Shown: positions 44,077 through 52,351 of the stretch, in pieces
How positions within the stretch are numbered: the first letter of the stretch is position 1
Layout: each line of letters starts with the position of its first letter
Assembly (NCBI RefSeq): GCF_021341665.1
Contig: NZ_JAJTTH010000010.1
Coordinates: 186,001 to 250,000, forward strand
Source of the DNA: Pseudomonas sp. Au-Pse12
Lineage (GTDB): Bacteria; Pseudomonadota; Gammaproteobacteria; Pseudomonadales; Pseudomonadaceae
Length of the DNA stretch: 64,000 nt
Direction: 5' to 3'
Made by a program: the position numbers and the translations under genes
The notes under the pieces: model-generated
Seen by the model: the letters and a program-made list of their open reading frames with translations, nothing else
Databases searched by the model: none
Told to the model about the DNA's origin: nothing

Positions 44077-45095
44077 GAGCGTGGGTCAAAGGCATCGCGC
44101 AGCGCCTCGCCGATAAACACCAGCAGCGAGAGGATCAGCGCCAGGGTGAAAAACGCCGTCAGCCCCAGCCACGGCGCTTGCAGGTTCTGCTTGCCCTGGC
44201 CGATCAACTCGCCCAGGGAGGCGCTGCCGGCGGGCATGCCGAAGCCGAGGAAGTCCAGGGCGGTGAGGGTCGAGATGGCGCCGGTGAGGATGAACGGCAG
44301 GTAGCTCAGGGTGGCGTTCATCGCGTTGGGCAGGATGTGCCGCAGGATCACCTTGCGGTCGCTCAGGCCCAGGGCCCGGGCGGCCTTGACGTACTCCAGG
44401 TTGCGCCCGCGCAGGAACTCGGCGCGCACCACGTCCACCAGGGCCAGCCAGGAGAACAGCGCCATGATTCCCAGCAGCCACCAGAAGTTCGGCTCGACGA
44501 ACCCCGAGAGGATGATCAGCAGGTAGAGCACCGGCAACCCGGACCAGACTTCCAGCAGGCGCTGGCCCAAGAGGTCGACCCAGCCGCCGTAATAGCCCTG
44601 CAGGGCGCCGGCGGCGATGCCGATCAGGGCGCTGATGGCGGTCAGGGCCAGGGCGAACAGGATCGACACCCGGGCGCCGTAGATCACCCGCGCCAGCACG
44701 TCCCGGGCCTGGTCGTCGGTGCCCAGCCAGTTGACCTGGCTCGGCGGACTGGGGGCCGGCTGGGTCAGGTCGTAGTTGGGCGTGTCTTCGCTGAAGGGGA
44801 TCGGCGGGAACAGCAGCCAGCCACCGTCCTTGCGGATCAGTTGCTGCACGTAGTCGCTGCGGTAGTCGGCCTGGAACGGCAGTTGGCCGCCGAACTCCTG
44901 CTCGGTGTAGCGCTTGAATGCCGGGAAGTACAGCGAGCCCTGGTAGCTGACCACCAGTGGCTTGTCGTTGGCGATCAACTCGCCGCCCAGGGTCAGGATG
45001 AACAGGCCGATGAACAGCCACAACGACCACCAGCCACGGCGGTTTTGCTTGAACCGGTCCAGGCGCCGGCGGGCCACGGGAGAAAGCTTGAGCAT
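44073..45095 (-). CDS. yejE: Peptide ABC transporter permease (YejE type)
   Basis: 340 aa. N-terminal membrane anchor (WWSLWLFIGLFILTLGGELIA, parts) and a large periplasmic segment with NYDLTQPAPSPPSQVNWLGTDDQ, a YejE/DppC-like feature; then the permease core with GALQGYYGGWVD and the EAA loop (KAARALGLSDRKVILRHILP, parts). ATG 45095 shares one base with the yejB stop (TGATG). Confidence 0.93.
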   Translation of the reverse strand: MLKLSPVARRRLDRFKQNRRGWWSLWLFIGLFILTLGGELIANDKPLVVSYQGSLYFPAFKRYTEQEFGGQLPFQADYRSDYVQQLIRKDGGWLLFPPIPFSEDTPNYDLTQPAPSPPSQVNWLGTDDQARDVLARVIYGARVSILFALALTAISALIGIAAGALQGYYGGWVDLLGQRLLEVWSGLPVLYLLIILSGFVEPNFWWLLGIMALFSWLALVDVVRAEFLRGRNLEYVKAARALGLSDRKVILRHILPNAMNATLSYLPFILTGAISTLTALDFLGFGMPAGSASLGELIGQGKQNLQAPWLGLTAFFTLALILSLLVFIGEALRDAFDPRS

Positions 45096-46159
45096 CAGGC
45101 GTTCCTCGCGGCGAAGTCGATGCGCGGGTCGACCAGGGTGTAGCACAGGTCGCCGATGAGTTTTATCAAGAGGCCGAACAGGGTGAAGATGAACAGCGAG
45201 CCGAACACCACCGGGTAGTCGCGGGAGACCGCGGCTTCGTAGCTCATGCGCCCCAGGCCGTCGAGGGAGAAGATCACCTCGATCAGCAAGGAGCCGGCGA
45301 AGAATACGCTGATGAAGGCCTGGGGAATCCCCGAGACCACCAGCAGCATGGCGTTACGGAACACATGCCCATACAGCACCCGGCGCTCGCTCAGGCCCTT
45401 GGCCCGGGCGGTGACCACATATTGGCGGGTGATTTCGTTGAGGAAGGAGTTCTTGGTGAGGATGGTCAGGGTGGCGAAGCCGCCGATCACCAGCGAGGTC
45501 ACCGGCAGCACCAGGTGCCAGAAGTAGTCGGCGACCTTGCCCAGGGTGCTCAGCTGTTCGAAGTTGTCCGAGACCAGGCCGCGCACCGGGAACCAGTTCA
45601 GCGAGGTGCCGCCGGCGAACAGCACGATCAGGAACATGGCGAACAGGAAGGCCGGCATGGCGTAGCCGATGATGATCGCGGTGCTGCTCCAGATGTCGAA
45701 GTGGCTGCCGTGGTGCACCGCCTTGCGAATCCCCAGGGGGATCGACACCAGGTAGGTGATCAGCGTTGCCCAGAGGCCCAGGGAGATGGTCACCGGCATT
45801 TTTTCCAGGATCAGGTCGGTGACCGTGGCGCCGCGGAAGAAGCTCTTGCCGAAGTCCAGCTGGGCGTAGTTTTTCAGCATCAGCCACAGGCGTTCATGGG
45901 CCGGCTTGTCGAAGCCGTACTGTTTCTCGATGTCCTGGATCAGCTTGGGGTCCAGGCCGCGGCTGGCCCGGGAGCCGCTGCTGCTCATGGCATCGGCGGA
46001 ACCGCCGACCGCAGCGCCGCCGCCAATGCCTTGCAGGCGGGCGATGGCTTGCTCCACCGGGCCGCCGGGGGCCGCCTGGACGATGACGAAGTTCACCAAA
46101 AGAATGATCAGCAGGGTCGGGATGATCAGCAGCAGGCGCCGCAGAATGTAGGCCAGCAT
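45095..46159 (-). CDS. yejB: Peptide ABC transporter permease (YejB type)
   Basis: 354 aa, six membrane segments. Family start MLAYILRRLLLIIPTLLIIL, then a Ser-rich Gly insertion (GGGAAVGGSADAMSSSGSR) characteristic of YejB, and the EAA loop RAKGLSERRVLYGHVFRNAM. ATG 46159 overlaps the yejA stop by one base (TGATG). Pairs with YejE to form the channel. Confidence 0.93.
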   Translation of the reverse strand: MLAYILRRLLLIIPTLLIILLVNFVIVQAAPGGPVEQAIARLQGIGGGAAVGGSADAMSSSGSRASRGLDPKLIQDIEKQYGFDKPAHERLWLMLKNYAQLDFGKSFFRGATVTDLILEKMPVTISLGLWATLITYLVSIPLGIRKAVHHGSHFDIWSSTAIIIGYAMPAFLFAMFLIVLFAGGTSLNWFPVRGLVSDNFEQLSTLGKVADYFWHLVLPVTSLVIGGFATLTILTKNSFLNEITRQYVVTARAKGLSERRVLYGHVFRNAMLLVVSGIPQAFISVFFAGSLLIEVIFSLDGLGRMSYEAAVSRDYPVVFGSLFIFTLFGLLIKLIGDLCYTLVDPRIDFAARNA

Positions 46160-48021
46160 CAGTGGCGTCCTCCGGGTTTGCCACGGCGGATCAGCTCGGC
46201 GGCCATCTGTTCATGGGTCAGCGCGGTGCTGCTGACTTCCCACCAGCTTTCGATGGCTTCGTCGTTGCTCGCCGGCACCTTGGGGATGCCGAAGCGGTTC
46301 CACCACACCGTGGAGGTGCCGGGCGGGTAGTAGTTGGCGATCCAGTAGTAGTTCCATTGCAGCACCCGGTCCAGGGCGTGGGCGTAGCGCAGCATCTCCG
46401 GCTGGCTGGTGGCTTTCACCAGGCCGTTGACCAGGCTGTCCACCGCCGGGTTCTTCAGCACCATGTAGTTGTTGGAGCCGGGGTCGTTGGCCGCCGCCGA
46501 GCCGAAGTAGTTATACAGCTCCATGCCCGGCGAGGTGGTCACCGGGTAGCCGGTGACGATCATGTCGTAGTCCCGGGCCATCAGGCGGTTGACGTATTGC
46601 GAGGAGTCGATGCGGCGGATGTTCAGGCTGATGCCGATCTGCGCCAGGTTGCGCTTGTAGGGCAGCAGCAGGCGCTCGATGGAACCCTGGGTGATGAGGA
46701 AGGTGAAGCTCAGGGGCTCGCCTTCGGCATTCACCAGCTTGTCGCCTTCGGCTTTCCAGCCGGCCTGTTCCAGCAGGGCCAGGGCTTGCAGCTGCTTGTC
46801 GCGGATGACCCCGCTGCCGTCGGTTTTCGGTGCTTCGAAGACCTGGGTGAAGACTTCGTCGGGGATCTGCCCGCGCAGCGGTTCGAGGATTTTCAGCTCC
46901 TCGGCATCCGGCAGGCTGCGGGCTGCCAGCGCGGTGTTGGAGAAGAAGCTCTGCTGGCGGATATACAGGTTGCGCATCATCTGCCGGTTGCTCCATTCGA
47001 AATCCCAGAGCATGGCCAGGGCCTGGCGTACCCGGCGGTCCTGGAACACCGGCCGGTCGAGGTTGAACACGTAGCCCTGGGCCGGTTGCGGCGCCGACTG
47101 GGCCAGGTGGGCCTTTTGCAGGCGCCCGTCGCTCAGGGCCGGGCTGTCGTAGCCGATGGAATAGCCGGTGGCGGAGAATTCGCGGTTGTAGTCGTAGGCG
47201 CCGCCACGCAGCACTTGGCGGGCGACGTCGATATCGCCGAAGTACTCGACGCTGAAATGATCGAAGTTGTACAGGCCGCGGCTCACCGGCAGGTCCTTGC
47301 CCCACCAGTCGGGGTTGCGGGCGAAGGTGATGCTGTTGCCTGAATCCACCTTGGCCACCCGATAGGGGCCGCTGCCCAGGGGCGCTTCGTAGCCGCCGCC
47401 ATTGGCGAAGTCGCGACTCTTCCACCAGTGCTCGGGGAACACCGGCAGGGTCGCGATATCCAGGGGCAGGGTGCGGTTTTCGTTGTTCTTGAAGTCGAAA
47501 CGCACCACCCGCGGCGATTCCACGGTGACGCCTTTGACGTCCTCGAACTGGGTGCGGTAGCGCATGCTGCCCTGGGTCATCAGCAGGTCGTAGCTGTAGC
47601 GCACGTCTTCGGCGGTGATCGGCGTGTCATCGGCGAAGCGGGCCTTGGGGTTGAGGTAGAAGCGCAGCCATAGGCCGTCTTCGGCGCGCTCCATCTTCTC
47701 TGCAACCAGGCCGTAGACGGTGTAGGGCTCATCCAGGGAGCGCAGGGCCAGGGGCGAATAGACCAGGCTGTCGAGCTGGGACACGCCGATGCCCTTGTCG
47801 ATGTAGGGCAGCACGTGGTCGAAACGGCCGATCTCGATGGCCGAGCGGCGCAGGGTTCCGCCCTTGGGAGCCTGGGGGTTGACGTAGTCGAAGTGGCTGA
47901 AGCCCTGGGGGTACTTGGCCGGTTCGCCGTAGACGGTCAGGGCGTGTTGCGGTGCTGCCTGGGCGCCCGCGGCGCCCAGCAACAGCGCGGTAAACAGTAC
48001 GGTGGGGAAAAGCAGTCGCAT
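46159..48021 (-). CDS. yejA: Peptide ABC transporter periplasmic binding protein (YejA type)
   Basis: 620 aa, large SBP_bac_5 protein with a signal peptide (LLGAAGAQAAP). Early motif YGEPAKYPQGFSHFDYVNPQ and KGGTLRRSA are YejA-like. First gene of yejABEF. In enteric bacteria YejABEF imports microcin C and defence peptides; the related Npp system of P. aeruginosa imports peptidyl-nucleoside antibiotics. Only one binding protein is encoded here, whereas npp has two. Confidence 0.93.
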   Translation of the reverse strand: MRLLFPTVLFTALLLGAAGAQAAPQHALTVYGEPAKYPQGFSHFDYVNPQAPKGGTLRRSAIEIGRFDHVLPYIDKGIGVSQLDSLVYSPLALRSLDEPYTVYGLVAEKMERAEDGLWLRFYLNPKARFADDTPITAEDVRYSYDLLMTQGSMRYRTQFEDVKGVTVESPRVVRFDFKNNENRTLPLDIATLPVFPEHWWKSRDFANGGGYEAPLGSGPYRVAKVDSGNSITFARNPDWWGKDLPVSRGLYNFDHFSVEYFGDIDVARQVLRGGAYDYNREFSATGYSIGYDSPALSDGRLQKAHLAQSAPQPAQGYVFNLDRPVFQDRRVRQALAMLWDFEWSNRQMMRNLYIRQQSFFSNTALAARSLPDAEELKILEPLRGQIPDEVFTQVFEAPKTDGSGVIRDKQLQALALLEQAGWKAEGDKLVNAEGEPLSFTFLITQGSIERLLLPYKRNLAQIGISLNIRRIDSSQYVNRLMARDYDMIVTGYPVTTSPGMELYNYFGSAAANDPGSNNYMVLKNPAVDSLVNGLVKATSQPEMLRYAHALDRVLQWNYYWIANYYPPGTSTVWWNRFGIPKVPASNDEAIESWWEVSSTALTHEQMAAELIRRGKPGGRH

Positions 48022-48102
48022 TGTCAGCCTTACGAGCCGGGTGATCGATGACCACGATTTGTACGCTAGCGGCGCGTGACTGGCCAGCCGCTTTCACAAG
48101 CA

Positions 48103-48130
48103 CAACGGCCCACCAGGAGGCGGGCCGTTG
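48103..48130 (-). terminator. Hairpin between yejA and the parvulin gene, candidate terminator
   Basis: AACGGCCC and GGGCCGTT arms with CC/GG extensions surround a short loop, directly after the parvulin stop on the minus strand. It has a strong stem but no clear U-run after it, so termination is likely but not certain. Confidence 0.45.
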
Positions 48131-48152
48131 AGCGGACGCAAACGCGAGGGGA

Positions 48153-48434
48153 TCAGTCCTGGCGGCTGGTGACTTCCAGCAGGTGGTAGCCGAACTGGGT
48201 CTTCACCGGGCCTTGTACGACGTTGACCGGGGCGCTGAACACCACGGTGTCGAATTCCTTGACCATCTGGCCCGGGCCGAAGGAGCCCAGGTTGCCGCCG
48301 TCACGGCTTGACGGGCAGGTGGAGTTCTTTTTCGCGACTTCGGCGAAGTCGGCGCCGGCTTCGATTTCGGCTTTGAGTTCGTTGCACTTGGCTTCGCTGG
48401 CAACCAGGATGTGACGGGCAGTGGCTTTGGCCAT
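48153..48434 (-). CDS. Parvulin-type peptidyl-prolyl isomerase (PpiC)
   Basis: 93 aa lone parvulin domain, cytosolic. MAKATARHILVASEAKCNEL start, NSTCPSSRDGGNLGSFGPGQMV centre and VKTQFGYHLLEV end. AAAGGAG precedes ATG 48434. It is close to the paralogue at 32970 but with an acidic rather than basic N-terminal half. Confidence 0.94.
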   Translation of the reverse strand: MAKATARHILVASEAKCNELKAEIEAGADFAEVAKKNSTCPSSRDGGNLGSFGPGQMVKEFDTVVFSAPVNVVQGPVKTQFGYHLLEVTSRQD

Positions 48435-48561
48435 GGGTGTTGCTCCTTTCAAGAAAGTTGAGAGCCTACCGGATTCAGGAGGCTATTTCTTCTCAAAGTT
48501 CCTGCAAAGCGTTGCCGCCCGGCGCTTGCGCGGGCGGCGGGTGTGGTTGGGACGGTGCTGG

Positions 48562-49653
48562 TCAGGCGGGGACGGCAGCGACCTTGGCTGCGTGTTGCAG
48601 TTGTTCTGCGCCGCAGCGCAGCAATTGCTCGGTGGCGTTCCAGCCCAGGCAGCCGTCGGTCACCGAGACACCGTAGCGCAGCTGGCCGCTCAGGGGCTGG
48701 CAGCCTTCGAACAGATGGCTTTCCAGCATCACCCCCATCAGCGAGCGATCGCCCTGCAGGCGTTGCTCCAGGACCTCATTGAACACCGCTGGTTGGCGCA
48801 ACGGGTCCTTGCCGCTGTTGGCGTGGCTGCAGTCGACCATGATTCGCGCCGGGATCTTCAGCTTGTGCAGGTCGCGCTGGACCTGGGCCACGCTCTGGCG
48901 GTCGTAGTTCGGCCCGCGGTGGCCGCCACGCAGCACCAGGTGGGTGTCGGGGTTGCCCGGGGTCTGGATGACTGCCGGGTGGCCCTGGCTGTCGACGCCG
49001 AAGTGGCGGTGCGGGTGAGCGGCCGAACGCATGGCGTCACAGGCGATAGCGACGCCGCCGTCGGTGCCGTTCTTGAAGCCCACGGGCATCTCCAGGCCGC
49101 TGGCCATTTCGCGGTGGATCTGTGATTCGGTGGTGCGGGCGCCAATGGCCACCCAGCTCAGCAGGTCGTCGAAGTAGCCGGCGGCCATCGGTTGCAGCAG
49201 TTCGGTGGCGATCGGCAGGCCCAGGCGCAGCATTTCGCGCATCAGTTCCCGGGACAGGCTCAGGCCGCCGGCCATGTCGTCGCTGCCATCCAGGCGCGGG
49301 TCGTACGCCAGGCCTTTCCAGCCGACGGTGGTGCGGGGCTTTTCCACGTAGGCGCGCATGACCAGCAGCATTTGGTCGCTGACCTCTTCGGCCAAGCGGG
49401 CCAGGTTGGCGGCGTATTCCAGGGCCGATTGCGGATCGTGGATGGAGCAGGGGCCGACGACGACCAGCAGGCGTGGGTCGCGACCTTCGAGAATGGCGCG
49501 CACCGCCAGGCGGTGGTTGGCAACTTGCTGGCTCAGGGCCAGGGACAGCGGCAGTTGCTGCTTGAGCTCCAGGGAGCTGGGCAGGCGCCGGGTCAGGGGT
49601 TCATTGGCGCTGACGTGGGCGGACAGGGGCAGAGCGGATACGGACGAATTCAT
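48562..49653 (-). CDS. aroF: 3-deoxy-7-phosphoheptulonate (DAHP) synthase, AroF/G/H class
   Basis: 363 aa. First enzyme of the shikimate pathway (PEP plus erythrose 4-phosphate). Motifs: VVVGPCSIHDPQSALEYA, MRAYVEKPRTTVGWKGL, IGARTTESQIHRE, GFKNGTDG, VLRGGHRGPNYD and MVDCSHANSGKDP with metal ligands. AGGAAG precedes the ATG. The family has Phe-, Tyr- and Trp-inhibited isoenzymes; which one this is cannot be read directly, so the aroF symbol is provisional. A leader with aromatic-rich peptides and a terminator lies upstream, suggesting control by attenuation. Confidence 0.93.
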   Translation of the reverse strand: MNSSVSALPLSAHVSANEPLTRRLPSSLELKQQLPLSLALSQQVANHRLAVRAILEGRDPRLLVVVGPCSIHDPQSALEYAANLARLAEEVSDQMLLVMRAYVEKPRTTVGWKGLAYDPRLDGSDDMAGGLSLSRELMREMLRLGLPIATELLQPMAAGYFDDLLSWVAIGARTTESQIHREMASGLEMPVGFKNGTDGGVAIACDAMRSAAHPHRHFGVDSQGHPAVIQTPGNPDTHLVLRGGHRGPNYDRQSVAQVQRDLHKLKIPARIMVDCSHANSGKDPLRQPAVFNEVLEQRLQGDRSLMGVMLESHLFEGCQPLSGQLRYGVSVTDGCLGWNATEQLLRCGAEQLQHAAKVAAVPA

Positions 49654-49699
49654 GTGCGGTCTTCCTGGGCGGGCGGCGGGATATGCCCCGCGCGCGGCC

Positions 49700-49852
49700 C
49701 TACTGGGGTGTTCGACAATTGGCCGTACTGGCCATCAATGTGCAATTGCCACCGGTAGGTGACCGATCGGAGGCGGCAGGCTGTCCCGAGCGGAGGCTGC
49801 TAAATCGCCAGGCGGAAAACATGTCGTAGCGGTAATAGGTGGCGTAGTTCAT
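49700..49852 (-). CDS. Small aromatic-rich ORF before the DAHP synthase gene
   Basis: 50 codons, ATG 49852 to TAG, starting MNYATYYRYDMFSAWRF: seven of the first 17 residues are Tyr, Phe or Trp. GAGGA lies 7 bases before the ATG. It lies between the terminator at 49912 and the DAHP synthase start at 49653, 46 bases away. Its later part is low in hydrophobics and looks non-functional as a protein. It may be a second leader peptide sensing Tyr, or a translated spacer. Confidence 0.6.
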   Translation of the reverse strand: MNYATYYRYDMFSAWRFSSLRSGQPAASDRSPTGGNCTLMASTANCRTPQ

Positions 49853-49911
49853 GGGGCAATCCTCAGTAAGTTCGGTGTGTTGCTGAAAGTCGTGGTTGAA
49901 AACGTGGTGCC

Positions 49912-49953
49912 AGAAAAAACAAAACCCCCGGTCGGGAGGCCGACCGGGGGTTT
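49912..49953 (-). terminator. Strong intrinsic terminator in the DAHP synthase leader
   Basis: On the minus strand AAACCCCCGGTCG and CGACCGGGGGTTT pair perfectly around a six-base loop, followed by TGTTTTTT. It lies 47 bases after the stop of the leader peptide at 50000 and before the second ORF, the expected place for an attenuator. Confidence 0.9.
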
Positions 49954-49999
49954 AGATTTCTCTGGTAGGCGACCCGTCAAAATGGGCGCCGGTTGGGTA

Positions 50000-50134
50000 T
50001 CAGGCGCGCCAGTGGCTAAACCAATACCCAAAATAAAAGTTGACCGGAGCCACGCTGCCGTTGACCCAGGCAGCCGCAACCGAACGCAGTGCGCTGGCGG
50101 TGTGGCGGTGCAGGGAAGGGGTCTGGGACAACAT
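50000..50134 (-). CDS. Leader peptide of the DAHP synthase operon (attenuation)
   Basis: 44 codons, ATG 50134 to TGA, with GGAG upstream. Its C-terminal end reads NFYFGYWFSHW, a run of Phe, Tyr and Trp codons ten residues long. The FGY codons (TTTGGGTAT) can pair with ATACCCAA just after the stop, and a second small stem (GGCGCCC/GGGTCGCC) follows before the terminator. This is the classic layout for ribosome-mediated attenuation by charged aromatic tRNAs. Confidence 0.8.
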   Translation of the reverse strand: MLSQTPSLHRHTASALRSVAAAWVNGSVAPVNFYFGYWFSHWRA

Positions 50135-50160
50135 GGGTTTCTCCGTAAAGTGGGCCGAGC

Positions 50161-50187
50161 TTACTAGAGGCCGGGGCCGGGATTCAA
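50161..50187 (-). promoter_or_regulatory. Candidate promoter for the leader/DAHP synthase transcript
   Basis: Minus strand TTGAAT (50187-50182) and TAGTAA (50166-50161) 15 bases apart, 27 bases ahead of the leader ATG. Spacing is short, so this is only a fair match. Confidence 0.35.
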
Positions 50188-50291
50188 TCAGTAATTTCTA
50201 TCGCGGTGGCCGGCACTGGCCATGGATTAAGCCTAGGGGGGATTTATGCCACACTCGCCGCTCCCGTCTGTTTGCCTTCCAAGGAATGTCC

Positions 50292-51047
50292 ATGTCCGTT
50301 TTGAGCCTTGCTGTCGCCCAATCGGTGTCCGTTGCTGGCGATCTACCGGCCAACCTGGCCCGGCATCAACATCTGATGCGGCTGGCGGCTGAGCGGGGCG
50401 TGCAATTGCTGGTGTTTCCCGAACTGTCGCTGACGGGGTATGAGCCGCAGTTGGCCGCCGCCCTGGCGTTGGTGCCGGATTCGCCTGAGCTGCAGGTGCT
50501 GCGGGATCTGGCCCGGGAGTTGGAGTTGACGGCGGTAGTGGGGATGCCGATCCGCCTGGCTGTCGACGGGCCGGTCTTGATTGGCGCGCTGGTGCTGGGG
50601 GCCGACGGTTCGCTGGCGATCTACAGCAAGCAGCATTTGCATGCGGGAGAGGAGCGCGCTTTTGTCGCAGGCAGCGGCGGCGCGCCCTTGAGCTTCGACG
50701 GCGAACGCGTGGCGTTGGCGATTTGTGCGGATTTCTGCCACGCCAGCCACGTGCAGGCGGCGGTGGATGCCGGAGCCGGGGTATACGCCGCCGGGGTGTT
50801 GATCAGTGAAGGCGGCTACGCTGCCGATAGCGCACGGCTCCAAGGGTATGCCCGAGAGCACGGGATCTTGGTGCTGATGGCCAATCATGGCGGCCCCAGC
50901 GGCGGTTGGGCCTGTGCTGGGCGCAGTGCCATCTGGGGGGCTCAGGGCCAGTTGCTGGCGGCCGTTGATGGTGTGGGCGAGGCGCTATTGATCGTTCGAG
51001 GCAGTGCCGGGCAATGGCAAGCGCAGGTGCTGGCGGTGAACACTTGA
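50292..51047 (+). CDS. Nitrilase-superfamily carbon-nitrogen hydrolase
   Basis: 251 aa, no signal peptide. The catalytic triad is visible: Glu44 (VFPELSLTGY), Lys113 (YSKQHL) and Cys145 (AICADFCHAS). Hydrolyses an amide or nitrile C-N bond of a small molecule; omega-amidase-type or N-carbamoyl substrates are possible. Start at ATG 50292 with AAGGA at 50281; an ATG at 50286 sits too close to it. Its stop overlaps the next gene's start (TGATG), so the two are coupled. Confidence 0.9.
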   Translation: MSVLSLAVAQSVSVAGDLPANLARHQHLMRLAAERGVQLLVFPELSLTGYEPQLAAALALVPDSPELQVLRDLARELELTAVVGMPIRLAVDGPVLIGALVLGADGSLAIYSKQHLHAGEERAFVAGSGGAPLSFDGERVALAICADFCHASHVQAAVDAGAGVYAAGVLISEGGYAADSARLQGYAREHGILVLMANHGGPSGGWACAGRSAIWGAQGQLLAAVDGVGEALLIVRGSAGQWQAQVLAVNT

Positions 51048-51508
51048 TGGGCGGCTTTTCGTTGTCTCCGGCGACTGCTTCGGACCTGGCTTTCGCCCGT
51101 GACCTGACCCGCTCCACCATGCTCGGCTATTACATTCGCCATGACTTGTTGTGGCAGGACGAAGCCTTCGATGTGGCCTGGGCCGGCCGCCGGAACCTGC
51201 TGATCTGCCAGGGCGCCGGGGTGCTGGGCTTTGTCAGCCTGAGTCGGGATGCGCAAGCGCTGTACATCCGCGAACTGCATGTATTGGAAGCGTTTCGGGG
51301 GCAGGGCGCCGGGGCCTGGACGCTGCAGCAGGTGCTTGAGATGGCTCGCCAGGAGCGTCGTGGGCTGTTGCGCCTGACGGTGTTCAAGGACAACCCGGCA
51401 CAGCGCCTGTATGAGCGGATGGGGTTGCAGGTGGTGGGGGAGGACGACTGCTTCTGGCGCATGCAGCGCTCGTCTGTTTCGCTCCCTGGAGATCTCGGCG
51501 ACGCCTGA
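51047..51508 (+). CDS. GNAT-family N-acetyltransferase
   Basis: 153 aa. Acetyl-CoA site ELHVLEAFRGQGAGAWTL (RGQGAG matches R/Q-x-x-G-x-G/A), then FKDNPAQRLYERMGLQVVGED, the usual GNAT end. Begins at ATG 51047, sharing one base with the stop of the hydrolase gene. Substrate unknown. Confidence 0.9.
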   Translation: MGGFSLSPATASDLAFARDLTRSTMLGYYIRHDLLWQDEAFDVAWAGRRNLLICQGAGVLGFVSLSRDAQALYIRELHVLEAFRGQGAGAWTLQQVLEMARQERRGLLRLTVFKDNPAQRLYERMGLQVVGEDDCFWRMQRSSVSLPGDLGDA

Positions 51509-51532
51509 GCAATCCGCCGCTCGCCGGTTCTG

Positions 51533-51760
51533 CTACAGGTTCGGATCGATGCTGGGCGCGTCATCGAGGATGACGCCGTCCTTCATTCCCAGTAGCACCG
51601 CGACCTTGTGTGCTTCCCCGCGTTTGCCTTTCTTGCGACCCGCCAATACCTGATAAGTCGTAGCGGGATCAACCCCGTGTTCACGAGCAAATTGTTGAAC
51701 CGATTTACCTTGATGTTCCAGCCAGGCCTTGGCTTGTGCGGCAGTGCGGATACCGGGCAT
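51533..51760 (-). CDS. Small phage-type DNA-binding protein
   Basis: 75 aa. Helix-turn-helix in KSVQQFAREHGVDPATTYQVLAG (about residues 19-41, parts), followed by a basic RKKGKRGEAHK segment. The layout is that of small HTH proteins common in prophage remnants. Divergent from the XRE regulator at 51843, across an 82-base gap with phased repeats. It may regulate that neighbour and itself. Confidence 0.75.
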   Translation of the reverse strand: MPGIRTAAQAKAWLEHQGKSVQQFAREHGVDPATTYQVLAGRKKGKRGEAHKVAVLLGMKDGVILDDAPSIDPNL

Positions 51761-51761
51761 A

Positions 51762-51819
51762 GTTCAAAACCGTTCAAATTTGTTCAATGCTTGAAGAGTA
51801 TGACACCCCCTTGGGGTGT
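51762..51819. promoter_or_regulatory. Phased GTTCAA repeats and a palindrome between divergent regulators
   Basis: GTTCAA occurs at 51762, 51772 and 51782, exactly 10 bases apart, followed by TTGAA at 51791. Then ACACCCCCTTGGGGTGT (51803-51819) is a perfect 7+3+7 inverted repeat. All are in the 82-base gap between the two HTH genes, so they are probable operator sites for one or both. Confidence 0.6.
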
Positions 51820-51842
51820 AACTGATGGGATCATACATCCAA

Positions 51843-52205
51843 ATGAGTGGAATCGGTTCGCGGTTGAGGCAGGAGCGAGAACGCCTGGGACTGTCGCAAA
51901 AAGTTTTTGGTGAAATCGGTGGGGTCGAGGCCAACGCCCAAGGTCGATATGAAAGTGGTGACCGCGCGCCCAAGGCAGATTATCTGTCCCGGGTGGCGGC
52001 TAAAGGCGTGGATGTACTGTATGTGCTGACCGGCAGCCGGATCCCGATCCACAGCAGCAGGTTGAGTCAGGCAGAGGAAAAGGTCCTGGATTGCTACCGG
52101 GCGTTGTTCAAGGAAGACCAGGAGGCAATTTGCCGCCTGACCAGCACCCTGGCCGAGCTTTCGGGAAGCCGGGGCGAGAGGATAAAGGCCCGGCCGGGAG
52201 AGTGA
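51843..52205 (+). CDS. XRE-family transcriptional regulator, phage-type
   Basis: 120 aa from ATG 51843 (an in-frame ATG at 51825 is the alternative). N-terminal HTH_3 domain: IGSRLRQERERLGLSQKVFG, then GRYESGDRAPKADYL; C-terminal helical part ending in a basic tail. Similar to cro/C2-type repressors found in Pseudomonas pyocin/prophage remnants. It forms a divergent pair with the 75-aa protein and lies upstream of gacA, with 146 bases between. Confidence 0.85.
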   Translation: MSGIGSRLRQERERLGLSQKVFGEIGGVEANAQGRYESGDRAPKADYLSRVAAKGVDVLYVLTGSRIPIHSSRLSQAEEKVLDCYRALFKEDQEAICRLTSTLAELSGSRGERIKARPGE

Positions 52206-52351
52206 TCGGCAAGGGTTGCGTTAATGCTGGCGGCGCTTAGACCGCTTTTGTGCTCGGATGTTTTTTATATAGCGCTTGTGATTAGGTTTGTGCGGCGCTT
52301 TTTTGCTAAGGTGTCGGGCAACCTGTAAAGACCATATCGCGAGGTGTCTGC

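Noticed and set aside
51533..52205. Prophage
   Set aside because: Only two small regulators are present. No integrase, lysis or tail genes, and no attachment repeats at the nearby tRNA-Gly.
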